A DNA stretch of 64,000 bases from Oreocharis arfaki. Lineage: Eukaryota > Chordata > Aves > Passeriformes > Paramythiidae. The position numbers were made by a program, and so were the translations under genes. Location: positions 974,643 through 1,038,642 of the forward strand of contig VZRR01013430.1 in the NCBI GenBank assembly GCA_013398015.1, given 5' to 3'. Below the pieces are notes generated by a model. That model made no database searches. It saw only the letters and a program-made list of their open reading frames with translations, and had not been told where the DNA came from. This document shows, piece after piece, positions 34,779-47,012 of the stretch (position 1 is the stretch's first letter; each line of letters starts with the position of its first letter).

Positions 34779-37113
34779 TGCTGGGAAAAGATGTTTACCT
34801 GCAATTTCTTACAGAAAATAAGATGATGATCATCCCATTCAGGAGATAGAATATTGTAGACCAAAATAGCAAAGGCTTCATCTCACAAAAAATGAGAAAT
34901 AGCACGGATGCTGGCTTGGCTGCAAGGCATAAACCCTGCCTGCACAGCATTATTACATCCCAAAGTGCTCGCATGTAAATCCATTTTCACTTCCTTAAAA
35001 TGTTTGTCCGTGAGGAGAGGTATCCACTATAAATCAAATGCAAAAGGGTGTGTTTCTAAACGAAATAAATATGGCTAATGAAATTACACAACACATTATA
35101 AAAGATATTTAGAACCCTGGTTTTGAGGACCAGAGCCAAAAATTATTCCTAAAGTCCTTTATTTTTTTCTTTTATCGGATGAACTTATAAATTTGTGATA
35201 TTTGTGACTGCAAATAAACTGATGGTACCACAGTTTATTAAATTTCTGTCTCACCTCTGCAGAAGCTGATTCAAGGTCTATCTCATTAAGGTATCACAAA
35301 TACCTTCTTTCTATTTATAAATAACATAATCCAGTTCAAAACAATATAAACACCTCATGTTTAGGCAGAAGGAACAACAAAACACCCACTAGCAAACTCC
35401 CACTGACAAAATATTAGATATTCCTTTTACTTTCTATAGTGCCCTGAATCACCTCAGTTTTTCCCAAGAAGAACAGTTTTCCTGAGTCACAAAAATCAAT
35501 AGTTCAGAATATCCAAATTAATTTTAAGAACAGCTATGCAGGCAACGTGTCAGTACTGAAGGACAGATGAAAACAGAGTATTTCCAAAGAGCACTAGCAC
35601 TGGAACTTACATGCAATGAGTACCATGAGAACTGAATTTCTTCCATCCCAAAGAATTCCTTCAGGACAGAACACGAAACCAGTTCACGTCTGTTTTGGAA
35701 AGCAGTTTTCCTAAATCCCTTCCTAAGCAAAAACACCTCCTGTAGCATCAGTCAGGCGTAGCACACTGCCATCAGTAAGCAACTTTATTCCCTGTCATAT
35801 TAAAACTGGTGAAAGAATCATTAAGACTTTTTTTTTTTATTCTCCAGCTGAGCTGTGGTTTGATTTTTTGTGTGCCTGTGTGGCAGATGCCTCAGCACTG
35901 CTGCTCCAGCCTGGGGTGTGTTCCACAGCCTGCTGAGAGCCCAGGCAGGGCCAGCAGAGGGATGGGAGCTTCATGAATAAACATTTGCTTAAAAATCACA
36001 TCATTTCATCGTTTTCTCTCTCTACTGTGCTTCCTCCACATCTGTAAATTGCAGTAGTGCCAAGGAAAACCTACTGCAGTGCTTTAGTTTCTGCTGGCAC
36101 AGAGATTTATATGGGCCCACACCAGGCATTTCCATAACAGCAGTGGCCCCAAACTCACAAACTTCCCATCGAGATCATTATTTCATCCCTTTGGGGGTTC
36201 CCATCTTCCTCCATTTTTTACCATGATAAAGCAAGGAAAGGAATTAATAAGAGAGTGGGATAAAGAGCGGGCAAACGACTTTAATTTTCAACATTTGGAT
36301 TTGTTTCTTTGCGGTGCAGGTTCTGTAGCACCAGCAGGAGCAGACGTACATTAAAGGAGGACAGCATGTGTTCCCACAGCACAGGAGATTCATCAGCTTC
36401 CAGAAATTATTACTGGCTGCAGATTTCCAATTTGAAACACGTTTAAAGAGTCACGTGTCGCTATGTGCAGAACTTGTCTTAAGCATTAGGTGCTTTAATA
36501 TTTAAATGGACATTCAGAAGTACTGGGCACTTCAAAAGCGTGACCTTAGGCTTTACTGCTCAAATAAAGCAGCAGTCACACAAAAACATATAAAAAGGTG
36601 TCCTTCTCCCATTCAACTATTCCTACTTTTTCTTTTCTCTTGTTCTTTCTAAATATTATGCATGTGTCATATAGAAAAAAACAGTATCAGATGAAAAACA
36701 TAGCAAAAAAAAATAGGAAAGGAATTATCCTAAAACATTCTGGAAAAAAAAAAAAAAAAAAGCCATGGGGTATTCCAGCCTGATGAAATATAGAAATAAA
36801 TTTGCAGTTTTCTTTTGTTTTCTTCTCAAGTAACCACCTCCCACAGCAACTGCCACCACAAGAGGAGAAAAATCCCTGAAATAAGCAGTTCTTTTTCCAC
36901 CTCATCGAAAGGAAACACGCTGGGAAAGACCACGCTTACAGCACACTTGTTAAGGCTTTATGGAAGAGTCTTGGATTGAAATATTCATTTTAAATTAATT
37001 TCTCATGGTCAGTGTTGAGCATGGATGTCCTGCACTATCCTCATAGCTACAAATGAATAAATATTCTATGTTTGTATAATAGTGTCACTCCTATTTGGGG
37101 TTTTTTTTCTTGG

Positions 37114-37153
37114 TTTATTTTATTTTATTTTATTTTGTTTTATTTTTATTTTT
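37114..37153. repeat. (TTTTA)n microsatellite, slightly interrupted
   Basis: Pentanucleotide TTTTA/TTTAT repeats run for about 40 bp, with one TTTTG variant and a T-rich lead-in from 37101. Confidence 0.85.
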
Positions 37154-40100
37154 CTGTGCAAATCCTTCTTTCTTGCCTATCATAACTTCTCATCACTGCC
37201 TGGAAGGCAAGAAATGACTCACCTGTGCAACACTGCTTAACTAAAATGTGTCAAAAATGAAAATATTATCTATACCAGTATAAACTACTCTTTTTGTATT
37301 CAGAAATATTCTATAAACACAAACCCATTTATACATTTCTCAGATAGGTACCAGTTATCTCTTCTGTATCTAGAAGGGAAGGAAATCTCAGCAATATTAG
37401 CTATCTATATGCACAGCAGGAGACAAGCAGAAATACAAATTCACATTGAGAGTGTGCATGAATCTTTTTCCTTTCTTGCTTTTCCTTTAAGACAGCCAAG
37501 AATAAATAACATTTATAGTTATCCAATAGTCTTCTATTCAATGGCTGCCTTTATCCACATTATAAAAGGATGTGAGAGCTATTAATGAACTCAATGGGCT
37601 TCCTGGACTGATAGCAATGTGCTTTTTTTCCCATAAAACCATTTTAAAAAAAACCCGAAGCCACATGTCCAACCCAACCTGTTCAGCTCCTAAAGCAAGT
37701 CCTGAGGGAGAAAGAAACAGTTGGAGATAGTCTGGATTTTAAATCTCACGGGACAATCCCCCATCTGAATTTTGCCATTTGTTTTTTTTTCTTGGTTGGC
37801 TGGTTGAGTTTTTACATCATTTTACACAGGAGCATCAGGGATCCACTTGGAATCGGCAGGGCAGGAGAGTTTCCAAAGCCTCACACTGGAAACACATCAC
37901 CCCAGATGTCCTGCTGCCCCCAGGACTGCGACTGCTCCCTAACAAAACACCTTATTCAATCACTCTGCTTGCTCTGTGCATTATTTTAAGGCCCATAAAT
38001 GCCAATTTACTGCCATCACAAAACCCACTTCGTAACCACGATGAAATTCTAGTTTAGTAACCCTCAGCTCCTACAGCAGGTGCACGAATTCCCATTTCAT
38101 TTCCCAACCACTCAGTAGGATCAGTGCAGCACACAGGAATTGCTGCCTGCACCTGAGGAGCTCAGCCGAGTGTGACACCTCTCCCTGGGACGGGGCTGCT
38201 GCATGGAGTGTGTTAAGCAGTGCTGGAACCTGTCCTGAGGGCACAAACTTCTTGAGAGAATAAAAGAAAGTTATTTTTCCAAGGAAAGCTTTAGAAGTGC
38301 ACCTTGCAAGACCTAAAGCTCTGTTCAAATAGATGCAGTGGTGGAAGCTCCCTGTGGTGGTGACTTTCTTCGCTCTTTTTACTGCATCCTTTTCTAAATC
38401 TTCCTATAGATTTCATTTTCTGGCTGACAGATTGGAGTAAAAAATCGTGGGTTGGGAGTTCTGGGTTGGAAGGAAGGTTATCAGGTTGTCATTGATCAGT
38501 TTACTTGCTAATCTACCTTTCCACTCCAAATTTTTTGTGCTCAGCAGCAGGGAAAGAATGGAATCAGAGGATGGACAGGGAGATAGGGGCACCAGCCCCT
38601 CTGGTGAGTAGCAAAGGGAAACATTAACTTCAGAAGAGGTCATGAAAAAAAGAGCAAAACACAGGCACAACAGCAAGACAATCCCTCAGAACTCTAACAG
38701 GGAAAAAATTGCAATGAGGGACGAGAGAAGCTCAAGGGCAATGAGGTGAAGCTCAGAGGAAGCGGAACAAACAGAAATGGGTATCACAGAGATAAAGAAT
38801 CAAGGGAGTTGGAAAGAGACACACATTTTATAACACATCGGCCTTCGCTGCAAATATGTGCCTCAAACTCATGACAAAATGCCTGTGTTTCTGCAGAGCA
38901 TCCATCTCGGGCAAAGGCCACGCTGAATATGCCTGAAAATAACCCATTCCATGCTATAGCAACACAGTAAATAAAGATTTAGGGACAGATTAAAGTATGG
39001 CAACTCAATGACTGCAAGCAGCAGCCTAACAGCATTTCAAATGCGTTCCAAAATTGTAGGGGTGCTTTGTCACATCAGCTTTTATATCACTGCCTGTCTG
39101 CTTCACCCCAGTTCTGCACCCATTTATCTGCCTCGCTACTCCCCATGCAGAAGGGGTGACCCATCATGGATCCCAATCATCTGTTCTAGCTCACTGAACA
39201 GCAATCACACCCTGCACTCACGGGCAGCCTGGATCACATCTGTGCTTCTCAGGGGTCCAAGAGTGCACAGCTTAAACATGAAAGAGTTGGGTCCAAGTCC
39301 CGTGCTGAAGATCTCAGTTCTATGGGAAGTGGTGGCTTTCTCAGCTTTTTTGTAGGAAAGAAACAAGAGCAAATGAAGAAGTGTGACACTACCCAACAGC
39401 CATGCACACAGTGAGTTATTTTTCTATAGGTCAGTGTGGCTATCATATAAATAAGTTTTGTTTATTCTATGGATATATATATTTCTCTGTGTGCCTGTGT
39501 GTATATGGAAAACCTTGGTTACCGATCTTTGTAAACCTCTGAGGAGGAATTTCAGCTTTAGGGAGACATGGTTCTACCTTCCAGAAACACTACATAAGCC
39601 AGAGGTTTCCTTCTCATGAGAACCCAGACCATCAATTGTGCCAGAAGGGTTAAAGATAATAATAATTAAAATATCTACTGCTGGCTCATTTATAAGTTTA
39701 ATAAAAATGTACTTTCCAAACCAGAGCACATGTTCTGTCTGCAGTATTAAGTGCTCAAATGATACCATGTCTATAGATCTATACAAAAATTAGGCGTATC
39801 TGAAGTGATGAAGAGCCAAACTGATTATTAGCAAGATGGTTTACAAACACAGCATTTTTTCAATTTTATTACTGATAAGAGCCTAGGACTCTTAATCTTA
39901 TGGCATTCAGTAATATTTATGTATAAACTTCTGTACAGCCATGCAGCAATATTTGTTTTGAGTGCCAATTCTCATGGTGTAACTATGAAATAAAATTCAT
40001 GTCAGAGAGACATTTCCCTAAAGTTTCCAAGCCAAAGAGAAAAGGCTGGGGAATGTTTTCCTGCTCAGAAGTCACACAGCACACAGGACTATGGAGAAAC

Positions 40101-42597
40101 AGAGCCACAAAGTTACTGAGCCGAAATTGAAGTCTCAAATCCATCTACAAATATTTCAACAAGTTATTTTCCTAGAGAAGAAATTAGTGACTAAAGGAGT
40201 GAAAAAAGACACTGCCACTGCCAACCTTCACAAAGACTTGGAGGAAATGCAATGGGTTACAGCTGCCTAGGCCAAGGTGAAAATTGGCCTTTAAAGCTCC
40301 TTTCAAGTTCCTAGAATATTTGTAAAGCCAGACTTTGCTCACGTCTGGTGTTAAGACTTGCACAGGGCTGCAGGGAGGTGACTTCAGCTGCTGCTCCTGA
40401 TGCACGTGTAGATGAAGGGATATTATTTACCAGCTTCAAAAAAGCTGAGTTCAACCCACATTTATGTATCTTGTACATCTACTCCCTCATGTCTCCACCA
40501 CAGAACTGAGATAGAAAGACACAGAGCAAACTTAAAGCTAATTTTAGTAATGAAACATTAGCCTCTGCTGTCTGATAATTAATAACACAGTGTTTGGTTC
40601 AACAAGGATATAATTAAAGTTTCAAATGCAAGCATTATAAATTACAGATACTTTGGGATTATAAATCTCTGTAGTGTTTTTTTAATGAAAATAAATTGAA
40701 CTGACATTGTTTCCAGAGGAGTTGACTCATTTCACCTTCACTCTCAGTATCTGATTAAGCTCTCTGACTGTCTTTTGGAAGCATTTGAAAGATCTTCCTA
40801 GAGAACACGAGCTTGGTCCCACCCAGCGTCATAAAGCAAGCAACCAAAAAATCCATCAGTATTGGCTAGATGAATAACCTGACTACTCATTGAGATTCAG
40901 TAACTTTACATTAAAGGCTGAAATAATTACTTTAGGCTTCATGGATACATGAATATTTCTATTATGCTACTTGATCATCCCTAAAATTGCAACTTTATTA
41001 AGAGGTCCCCATCACAATAACCTGCTCCACTTTGATTAAAAGAGCTACATTCCATCTCTGTCATAAAACACAGATGACAGAAGCAGGGTAAAAGAGTCTC
41101 AAGACTCAATTGATATGGAGCAGAAGACAAAGTAAATGGAAATTAAAACAATAATAAAGTGTAATGGTATCTACTTCCTCAAAAAAATTGTAGTACAAAT
41201 ACTTTGTTCTGAAATGTTTGATTAAACGGGAATATGGCTCATCCTTTTCCATGTCATAAAGCCAGGATGAATTCCATCAATCAGACATTTCATTTTTTCT
41301 GGATGGGGATCATCCAAAGTCTCAAGCAACCTTAAATCTTCACATCTATTTATATAATAAATGTGCAGAAGTTATTATAAGTGTTTCTATATTTTAAAAG
41401 CTTATTATATCGTGGGCAACATCTAGAAAGAGACAGAAACAAACAGCAGAACTAGCATCTGACACTCAAAAGAACCCTGTGGTTTCTGTCCCGAGATAAA
41501 CAAATAGAAGATACTTCAGTTTTGATCAAAAGGGCAAACAGGCCGTGCAGAATTTGGGCTACAAGTGAATGAGAAACTGAATAAATATTTTGGCCATTAT
41601 TCCTGTTCTATTTTGCTGAAGGTAATATTGCACCCAGGAGCCTGCCCCAGACATTCCAGCATGGAAGGAAGGATATCTGGCAGGTGAAAGAAGTCTTAAG
41701 CTAAGCAACTCAGCCATCTGAAGTCTCTAACACTCTCTCCTACGTAATTGAAGTAAGAAATAGCAACTAAGGTTATTTCATTATACAAATCCTGCCACGT
41801 GGCTGGGTAAAATATCTCTCTCCAAATGAACCAAAGCATATATTTCATTTTAAGCTTGATCTCTTAACTGTTTCCTTTCCTCTGGCTGGCTTTATTTTTG
41901 TAAACCTTGGCCCTTCCAATACCTTTTCTCTCTACTTGAGAGCATGTTACTACTGGTGGTCTGTCACAGGAATCAGAACTAAATGAAGATGGAACTAGAA
42001 AACGTTCAAGGAGAAACAATAAAATACAGATTTTCTGATGCACTACGTGGGAAGGTTTAATCAAACCCAGAACAATTTATGTCTTCAAGCACTTTTAGTC
42101 TGCTTTACCAGTTAAAAACCAAAAAAAAAATCAAAGCAAATCATTACTGGTTTTTCACATAATTTTAGCAGTATATGAAAATCTATAGGCAAACATGACT
42201 CTTTTTTTAGGTTCAAAATGCAGAGGGGGCAAGGAAACCTCCCCAGCCGCAGATGCTTTAATTCGACTTTGTAAAATGAACACATCTTTGTCCATGCAGG
42301 GTCCTGCTCTGTCATCATCAGGCTACAAACTGCTCACAGCCCCACGTGGGCCCGTGGAACACTCCATCATCCTGGCATCCCACAGGAAAACATTGCAGCA
42401 ACAGACTCTGCTCCAGCTGATTCTCCAAAGCTGCCATAATAGCTTCTGTTGGGAGCAGCAGAGCAATTTAGTGCCTGTGGCAGGTGTTCAGAGAAGGGGT
42501 CTTAAAGTGTCTGATGTTGGACCCCAGAAGGGATGGGAAAAAAAAAAAAAAAAAAGGGGAAAAAATTGGAATTAAAAAAATACAGAGCCTCTCTAAA

Positions 42598-42865
42598 GAC
42601 TAAAAAGGAAATAACCTACTAAATGAGGAGGAAGCCAGATCCCTCTCCACTTCTAAATCCAGATTTTCCTCCCCTAACAGTCTCGCTGATTGTATTAAAA
42701 AGAAAATCATTACTAAAATGTTAGGAGGAAACTTCCCAAGCACTTGGCAAACCACCCTAAGCCCTGGGTCTCCTATGAAGGAGCTGTGAAAAATTGCACA
42801 GAAAACTCAGCAAAAATTGAGGTAATTTTCAAAGATAAAAATTACTGCTTTTCATTGTGGGAAAA
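42598..42865 (+). repeat. Direct repeat pair, copy A
   Basis: This is similar over about 265 bp to 43765-44033, in the same orientation. By eye the identity is roughly 85 percent with small indels. The best block, starting CACCCTAAGCCCTGGGTCTC at 42753 and 32 bp long, is identical in both. Shared landmarks include TCCCTCTCCACTTCTAAATC, CAGTCTCGCTGATT and TTGCACAGAAAAC. The unit lacks terminal inverted repeats and TG...CA LTR ends. It may be a local duplication or two copies of an old dispersed repeat I do not recognise. Confidence 0.85.
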
Positions 42866-43764
42866 GGTCTTCCTTACCTGCACCTCAATTTAAAAAAGAA
42901 TCTCAAAACCATTAAAACTTTAATAAAGCATTCATTTCTAAAGGACTACGTGTTCAATTAACATTAAAGAGAATTAATCTTTTTTTTCCTCTCAAAACGT
43001 TTCAATGGAATGTAAAATAAATACTGCTGGGCAAAGAAACACAGACCCCAAAATAAACAAAGGTGGAAGAAGGAACTCTCTGCACTTCCATTATGATCTC
43101 ATTTTCCCTGGAAAATTAGATTTCTCGCACTATGCATGTATCCCTTCATAAAAGCAAGGAAATTTCAGAAACTCCAAAAATGTCAAATAGTTAGAAAAAA
43201 AGATTATACAAATTCACTGAAATAGGTACATCATCCTCCACAGAAATAATCTTTTTCAGAGGAAAGCAATGTATCATTACCTGCCCCCAAATTCTCCTTC
43301 TCCTGTGCTATACTTAGGTTTTCGCAAAACTCATTGAAGATTTATTCTTATGACAAAATGGAACAAATTATGACCACTGACAGCCTGCAAAAAATTGTTT
43401 AGCTCTGTGCCAGTGTGTACTTTTACAGTCAGATGGATCACTGCAGCTCCAAATGGTGAAATGGAAAAGAATTGCTGCTCTGTGTGCAGCAAAGGGACTC
43501 ACTGGAACATAATTTTTCCAGGAAAGAATAAACTCTCCCGAAAGGTTAACTGATGTTAGCACTTAATATAAAAGGTGTATTAATGTCATCAGCTAAAGCC
43601 CTGGCTGAGCTGATGCAGTGGCCTCTCTTAAGTGATCTTCAGCATTGCTTTAAAGGCACTTAAAACATAACAAATGTAATAATTAAACCCAAACTTCAAA
43701 CTTTTGTGGGTTTAGAGCTTTCTGTTCCTGGTAGCTACTGAGGGACATGGACACTGCCACATGG
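42866..43764. other. Spacer between the direct repeat copies
   Basis: About 900 bp of unique AT-rich sequence with no internal reading frame of note, so the pair does not look like LTRs around a retroviral interior. Confidence 0.5.
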
Positions 43765-44033
43765 TGACAAAGCAAGTAACCCACCAAATGAGGAGCAAGG
43801 CAGAGATCCCTCTCCACTTCTAAATCCAGATTTTCCTCTCCCATCAGTCTCGCTGATTATATTAAAAATAAAAAATCATTACTAAAACGTAATGAGCAAA
43901 CCTCCTGAGCATTTGGCAGAGCACCCTAAGCCCTGGGTCTCCTATGAAGGAGCCATGAAAGATTGCACAGAAAACCCAGCAGAAACCGAGGTAACACATC
44001 CAGAGATGAAAAACATTTGCTTTTCATCGTGGG
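43765..44033 (+). repeat. Direct repeat pair, copy B
   Basis: Counterpart of 42598-42865, offset by 1165-1169 bp. In this copy the shared block at 43922-43953 lies in an ATG-initiated frame (43892-44104) reading ...HLAEHPKPWVSYEGA... Copy A reads HLANHPKPWVSYEGA in the matching frame, but it has an upstream stop and no ATG. Both copies place GAG-GTAA, a donor-like sequence, after the same codon. Conservation of a peptide in both is partly forced by DNA identity, so coding is not established. Confidence 0.85.
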
Positions 44034-46820
44034 ATACAGGGAGCTGGCTGGGACAGGCTCTGTACACACTCAAAAGAGAAAGCAGCACGAGTGGTCTGTG
44101 CTAACCTCAGGTGAGGGGTGTATAGGCAAGAATAAACCTCAAACAGAGAATATACACGTGGAGGGAGGGGATTATGTAGATTCTCTGTGAACATGTGGAT
44201 GTGAATCTCGATCTGTGCATGCCAGAGGAAGCTGAGATGCCTGCTGGAAATCAAACAATGTTCTAGCAGGTTCTGTAATTCTGGCACCTCCACTGACACC
44301 AGGGCTGGCAAATTTTATTTTTGTGCCAGACTGCTCCGTAAATTCATTTGAAAACCTTTGTCATTTCCAGCCTGTCGGTTCCGAGGGGCTGCCACAGCTT
44401 CACACACAGGCAGTGGTTTCCCACAGCCCTGGGAGCAGCTGGGACAGGGCTGGCAAGGGGGACTCGTGTGGGACAAGGGACCCTGGCAGCTCCGGGCGCG
44501 GGGAGCAGGGACAGCAGCAGGAAGGTGTCCAGCACCTGCCCCAGGAACAACTGCAGGGCAATTCCAGTTCTCACACAGAGCCCCAACCCCCTGAGATCCT
44601 CCTGAGCCTATGTTAGAATGTTCTCAGTTCTGCAGTGCTCTAGGGAAAGGCACCAATGGCTGAGTTACAGGGATCCCCCATGCCTGCAGGATGCTCTTTG
44701 CTCTGTCCCTGTCAGAAAAGGCAATGCTGACTTTTTAAGGCATTCTCACCTTCGAAAGCAGCAAGCAGAGGAATTATAAAAAAAGAAAAAAATATAATCA
44801 AAAAGAGAAATATGCAGAAATACAGGGAAAGTTAAAGGAAACAATGATATTTACAAATACAAACAAAACCTGGTGCTGTGAAAGAGCCTTAGAACGTGCA
44901 GGATAGTGGGGGGAATGAATAAATCCCTTCCATAGTGATATCTCAAGATATTTCCTTTTAAGTGTTTGTGACATAAATGTTTATTAATATTCAGATATCT
45001 CAGTCTTTTAGAATCAGATGATTATAGTTTCAGGATATTTCAATAGACCAGATATGGAATATTAGATCCCTGATAGTTTAAACACTCATGGAGAGCATAA
45101 AGTCTGTAATAGGAACAAAACGCCACTTATCTAGAAAGATTACTAAGAGTATTTTAAGTCCTTCACCAATGTGAAGGACAAGCACTCATCATCTTCATGC
45201 AAAAACCCTAAGAATATTTGCTAAGACTATTTACAATATTTACTTTTTGTCCATCCCCTGAAATAACACGCTGCTCTCCCACACTTTGATTATTTTCTTA
45301 CCAATACTGTTTCAAGCTGTTACGCAGCAATTGTTTCTTCATTTTATAAGAAAACAAAAACCTTTCAAAACTTCAGAAAGCCAAAACTTTCTTACATAAT
45401 GACAAAAGAAAAGGGTAGAGGAAGCCATTATAAATATTATAAATACTATAAATATCTACAAGACAGCTACAGGTTCTAAAGCTTTAAAAGCAGCTGAAAA
45501 AACCATGACAGCAACAAACACAAAGCAACACAGACCACAAAATAAATTTAAAGCAACCATATAACTCTATTTTACTGTAATAATAGAGAAGTTAGGAACT
45601 GACCTCAAGGTTAATTCAGGCTTTAAGAGCAGTTACCACAGGGTTGGGTTTTTTTTTTCAAAAAAGTTGACACAATTCCTCATTTTTTTTGATGATCAAC
45701 GCCCATCAACAAGGTGTTTTCAGTTCACAGAGCAGCTTTTTACTTCCCAGCAATTAAAATCACTGCCGTTTCCCAGCCCCCATATCCATTCACTAGAACA
45801 AGTGGCTGGTTGGTATAACTGGGCAGTGACCACTTTTAACACTCAGTCAGTTAATCTCTTTTTTTCAATTCTTTTTGTACAGGTTTTCAGAAGGAGCAAG
45901 GAGGAGTGATGGAATCACTGACAAATTACACATTTTAGGAAGAGCTTTTACTCTCTAGGAAATCAAACTGCAGGCCTGAAGAGAGAACTCTCTTCAGGCT
46001 GAAATCTCCCTATTTTATCTTCATTTCTTTTCTCAAAAGTATTTTACCTTCTCTTCCTGCACCCTGCAGAAAATTACGCCATAAATCCTGAATTTACTGG
46101 GTTTAAGTAGAAGTTTATATGGAATTGCAAATGTGTTTCTCTGAGCAACACTGGTTTTAGGCTGAAGCCATCACAGCAAAAAGGCAAGGCGGGGAGGAAC
46201 TGGTGAGGAGGGAGGGGGAACTTTGTGGTGGTAGAATAGCCAGGAGGATGAATCTATTTTCTAGAATTTCAGCTCTGGGAGCTCTTTGATGCCCCTACCA
46301 CAGGAGTCAGATTTACCTGACTGAAACACTCAAACACTGAGGACACTGCACAAGTCCTGCCCTGAGCCCTCCACATGCAAATTAAAGAGTTCCCCTTTAT
46401 CCCTTCCCCTCTCTTGTTCAAGAAAGCAATATAATCGAATTCCAGAGTAAGAGAGCTCAGTGGATTTGTTTGCCCAGCTCCCCAAATTCCTAAATTCTTA
46501 TCTACTAAAAAACAACATTTAGCTACTAAAAAAAAATTAATAACAGTGAGAGATGACAAACGATACATTAATATAAATAAAAACCATTAACACTAGAAAT
46601 AAAGAGAAGTGATGATTAATTCACATCACAAAAAAGCAACAACCTTAAAGTGTTCTGTATTTTTTTTTCTGTTCATGTAACAGAACACCAGGAAGGCCAA
46701 GTCAGGCACTCAGAGCAGCAAGTGCCCATTGGATCATTTCTGTACCACAATGAGCAAGATGGAATGCAGAAAACACCTGCAAGCAACTGTGGTGTCAATA
46801 CAGAAATTTAAATTAACAAA
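44034..46820. other. Unique DNA with a GC-rich patch
   Basis: Bases 44370-44600 are GC-rich, with a small CpG group (CTCCGGGCGCGGGGAGCAGG), and have overlapping frames on both strands without a domain. The remainder is AT-rich, with a TATAAATA-type 10-bp triplet near 45429-45456 and a 12-bp-arm palindrome at 45974-45999. Confidence 0.5.
45974..45999. repeat. 26-nt palindrome (12-bp perfect arms, 2-nt spacer)
   Basis: GCCTGAAGAGAG (45974-45985) is followed by AA and then by its exact reverse complement CTCTCTTCAGGC (45988-45999). With spacers up to 20 nt, 12-bp perfect arms would be expected about 0.1 times in 64 kb under a uniform-base model, so this is one of the stronger fold-back signals here. 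It could extrude as a cruciform or mark a remnant of a palindromic insertion. Confidence 0.85.
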
Positions 46821-46990
46821 AACTAAAATGCACCAACCAACTCCCACACCCCTTGCCTTTGCCAAGAGAGGTTGGACTGGAGGATCCTTGAGGTCCCCTT
46901 TCAACAACTAAAATGCACCAACCAACTCCCACACCCCTTGCCTTTGCCAAGAGAGGTTGGACTGGAGGATCCTTGGGGTCCCCTTTCAAC
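46821..46990 (+). repeat. 85-bp tandem duplication including a CR1 tail segment
   Basis: Copy 1 (46821-46905) and copy 2 (46906-46990) are 85 bp each and differ at one position that I can see (A at 46891 against G at 46976). Each holds AACTAAAATGCACC..., a CCTTGCCTTTGCCAAGAG stretch and GGTTGGACTGGAGGATCCTT. Near-identity shows a recent event. Confidence 0.95.
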
Positions 46991-47012
46991 CTGACATTCC
47001 ACGATTCTGTGA
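46951..47012 (+). mobile_element. CR1-type LINE terminal fragment
   Basis: GAGAGGTTGGACTGGAGGAT continues through CCTTGGGGTCCCCTTTCAAC and CTGACATTCCACGATTCTGT, which matches the last 60 bp or so of bird CR1 elements. The same terminal block without the tail lies in the upstream duplicate copy (46866-46905). Confidence 0.75.

Larger units (their letters stand above)
33064..42597. other. Long unique AT-rich stretch with scattered simple repeats
   Basis: About 9.5 kb in which I can support no gene. It contains poly-A runs near 33110-33121 and 36744-36761, a (TTTTA)n tract at 37114-37153, a 10-bp-arm palindrome at 34758-34778, and an 18-base A run at about 42538-42555. At 33487-33556 a 70-bp piece has acceptor-like and donor-like edges and one open frame, but nothing else supports it. 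Confidence 0.5.

Noticed and set aside
42598..44033. Idea that the direct repeat pair are LTRs of an endogenous retrovirus
   Set aside because: There are no TG...CA ends, no target-site duplication, no primer-binding site, and the 900-bp interior has no retroviral frame.
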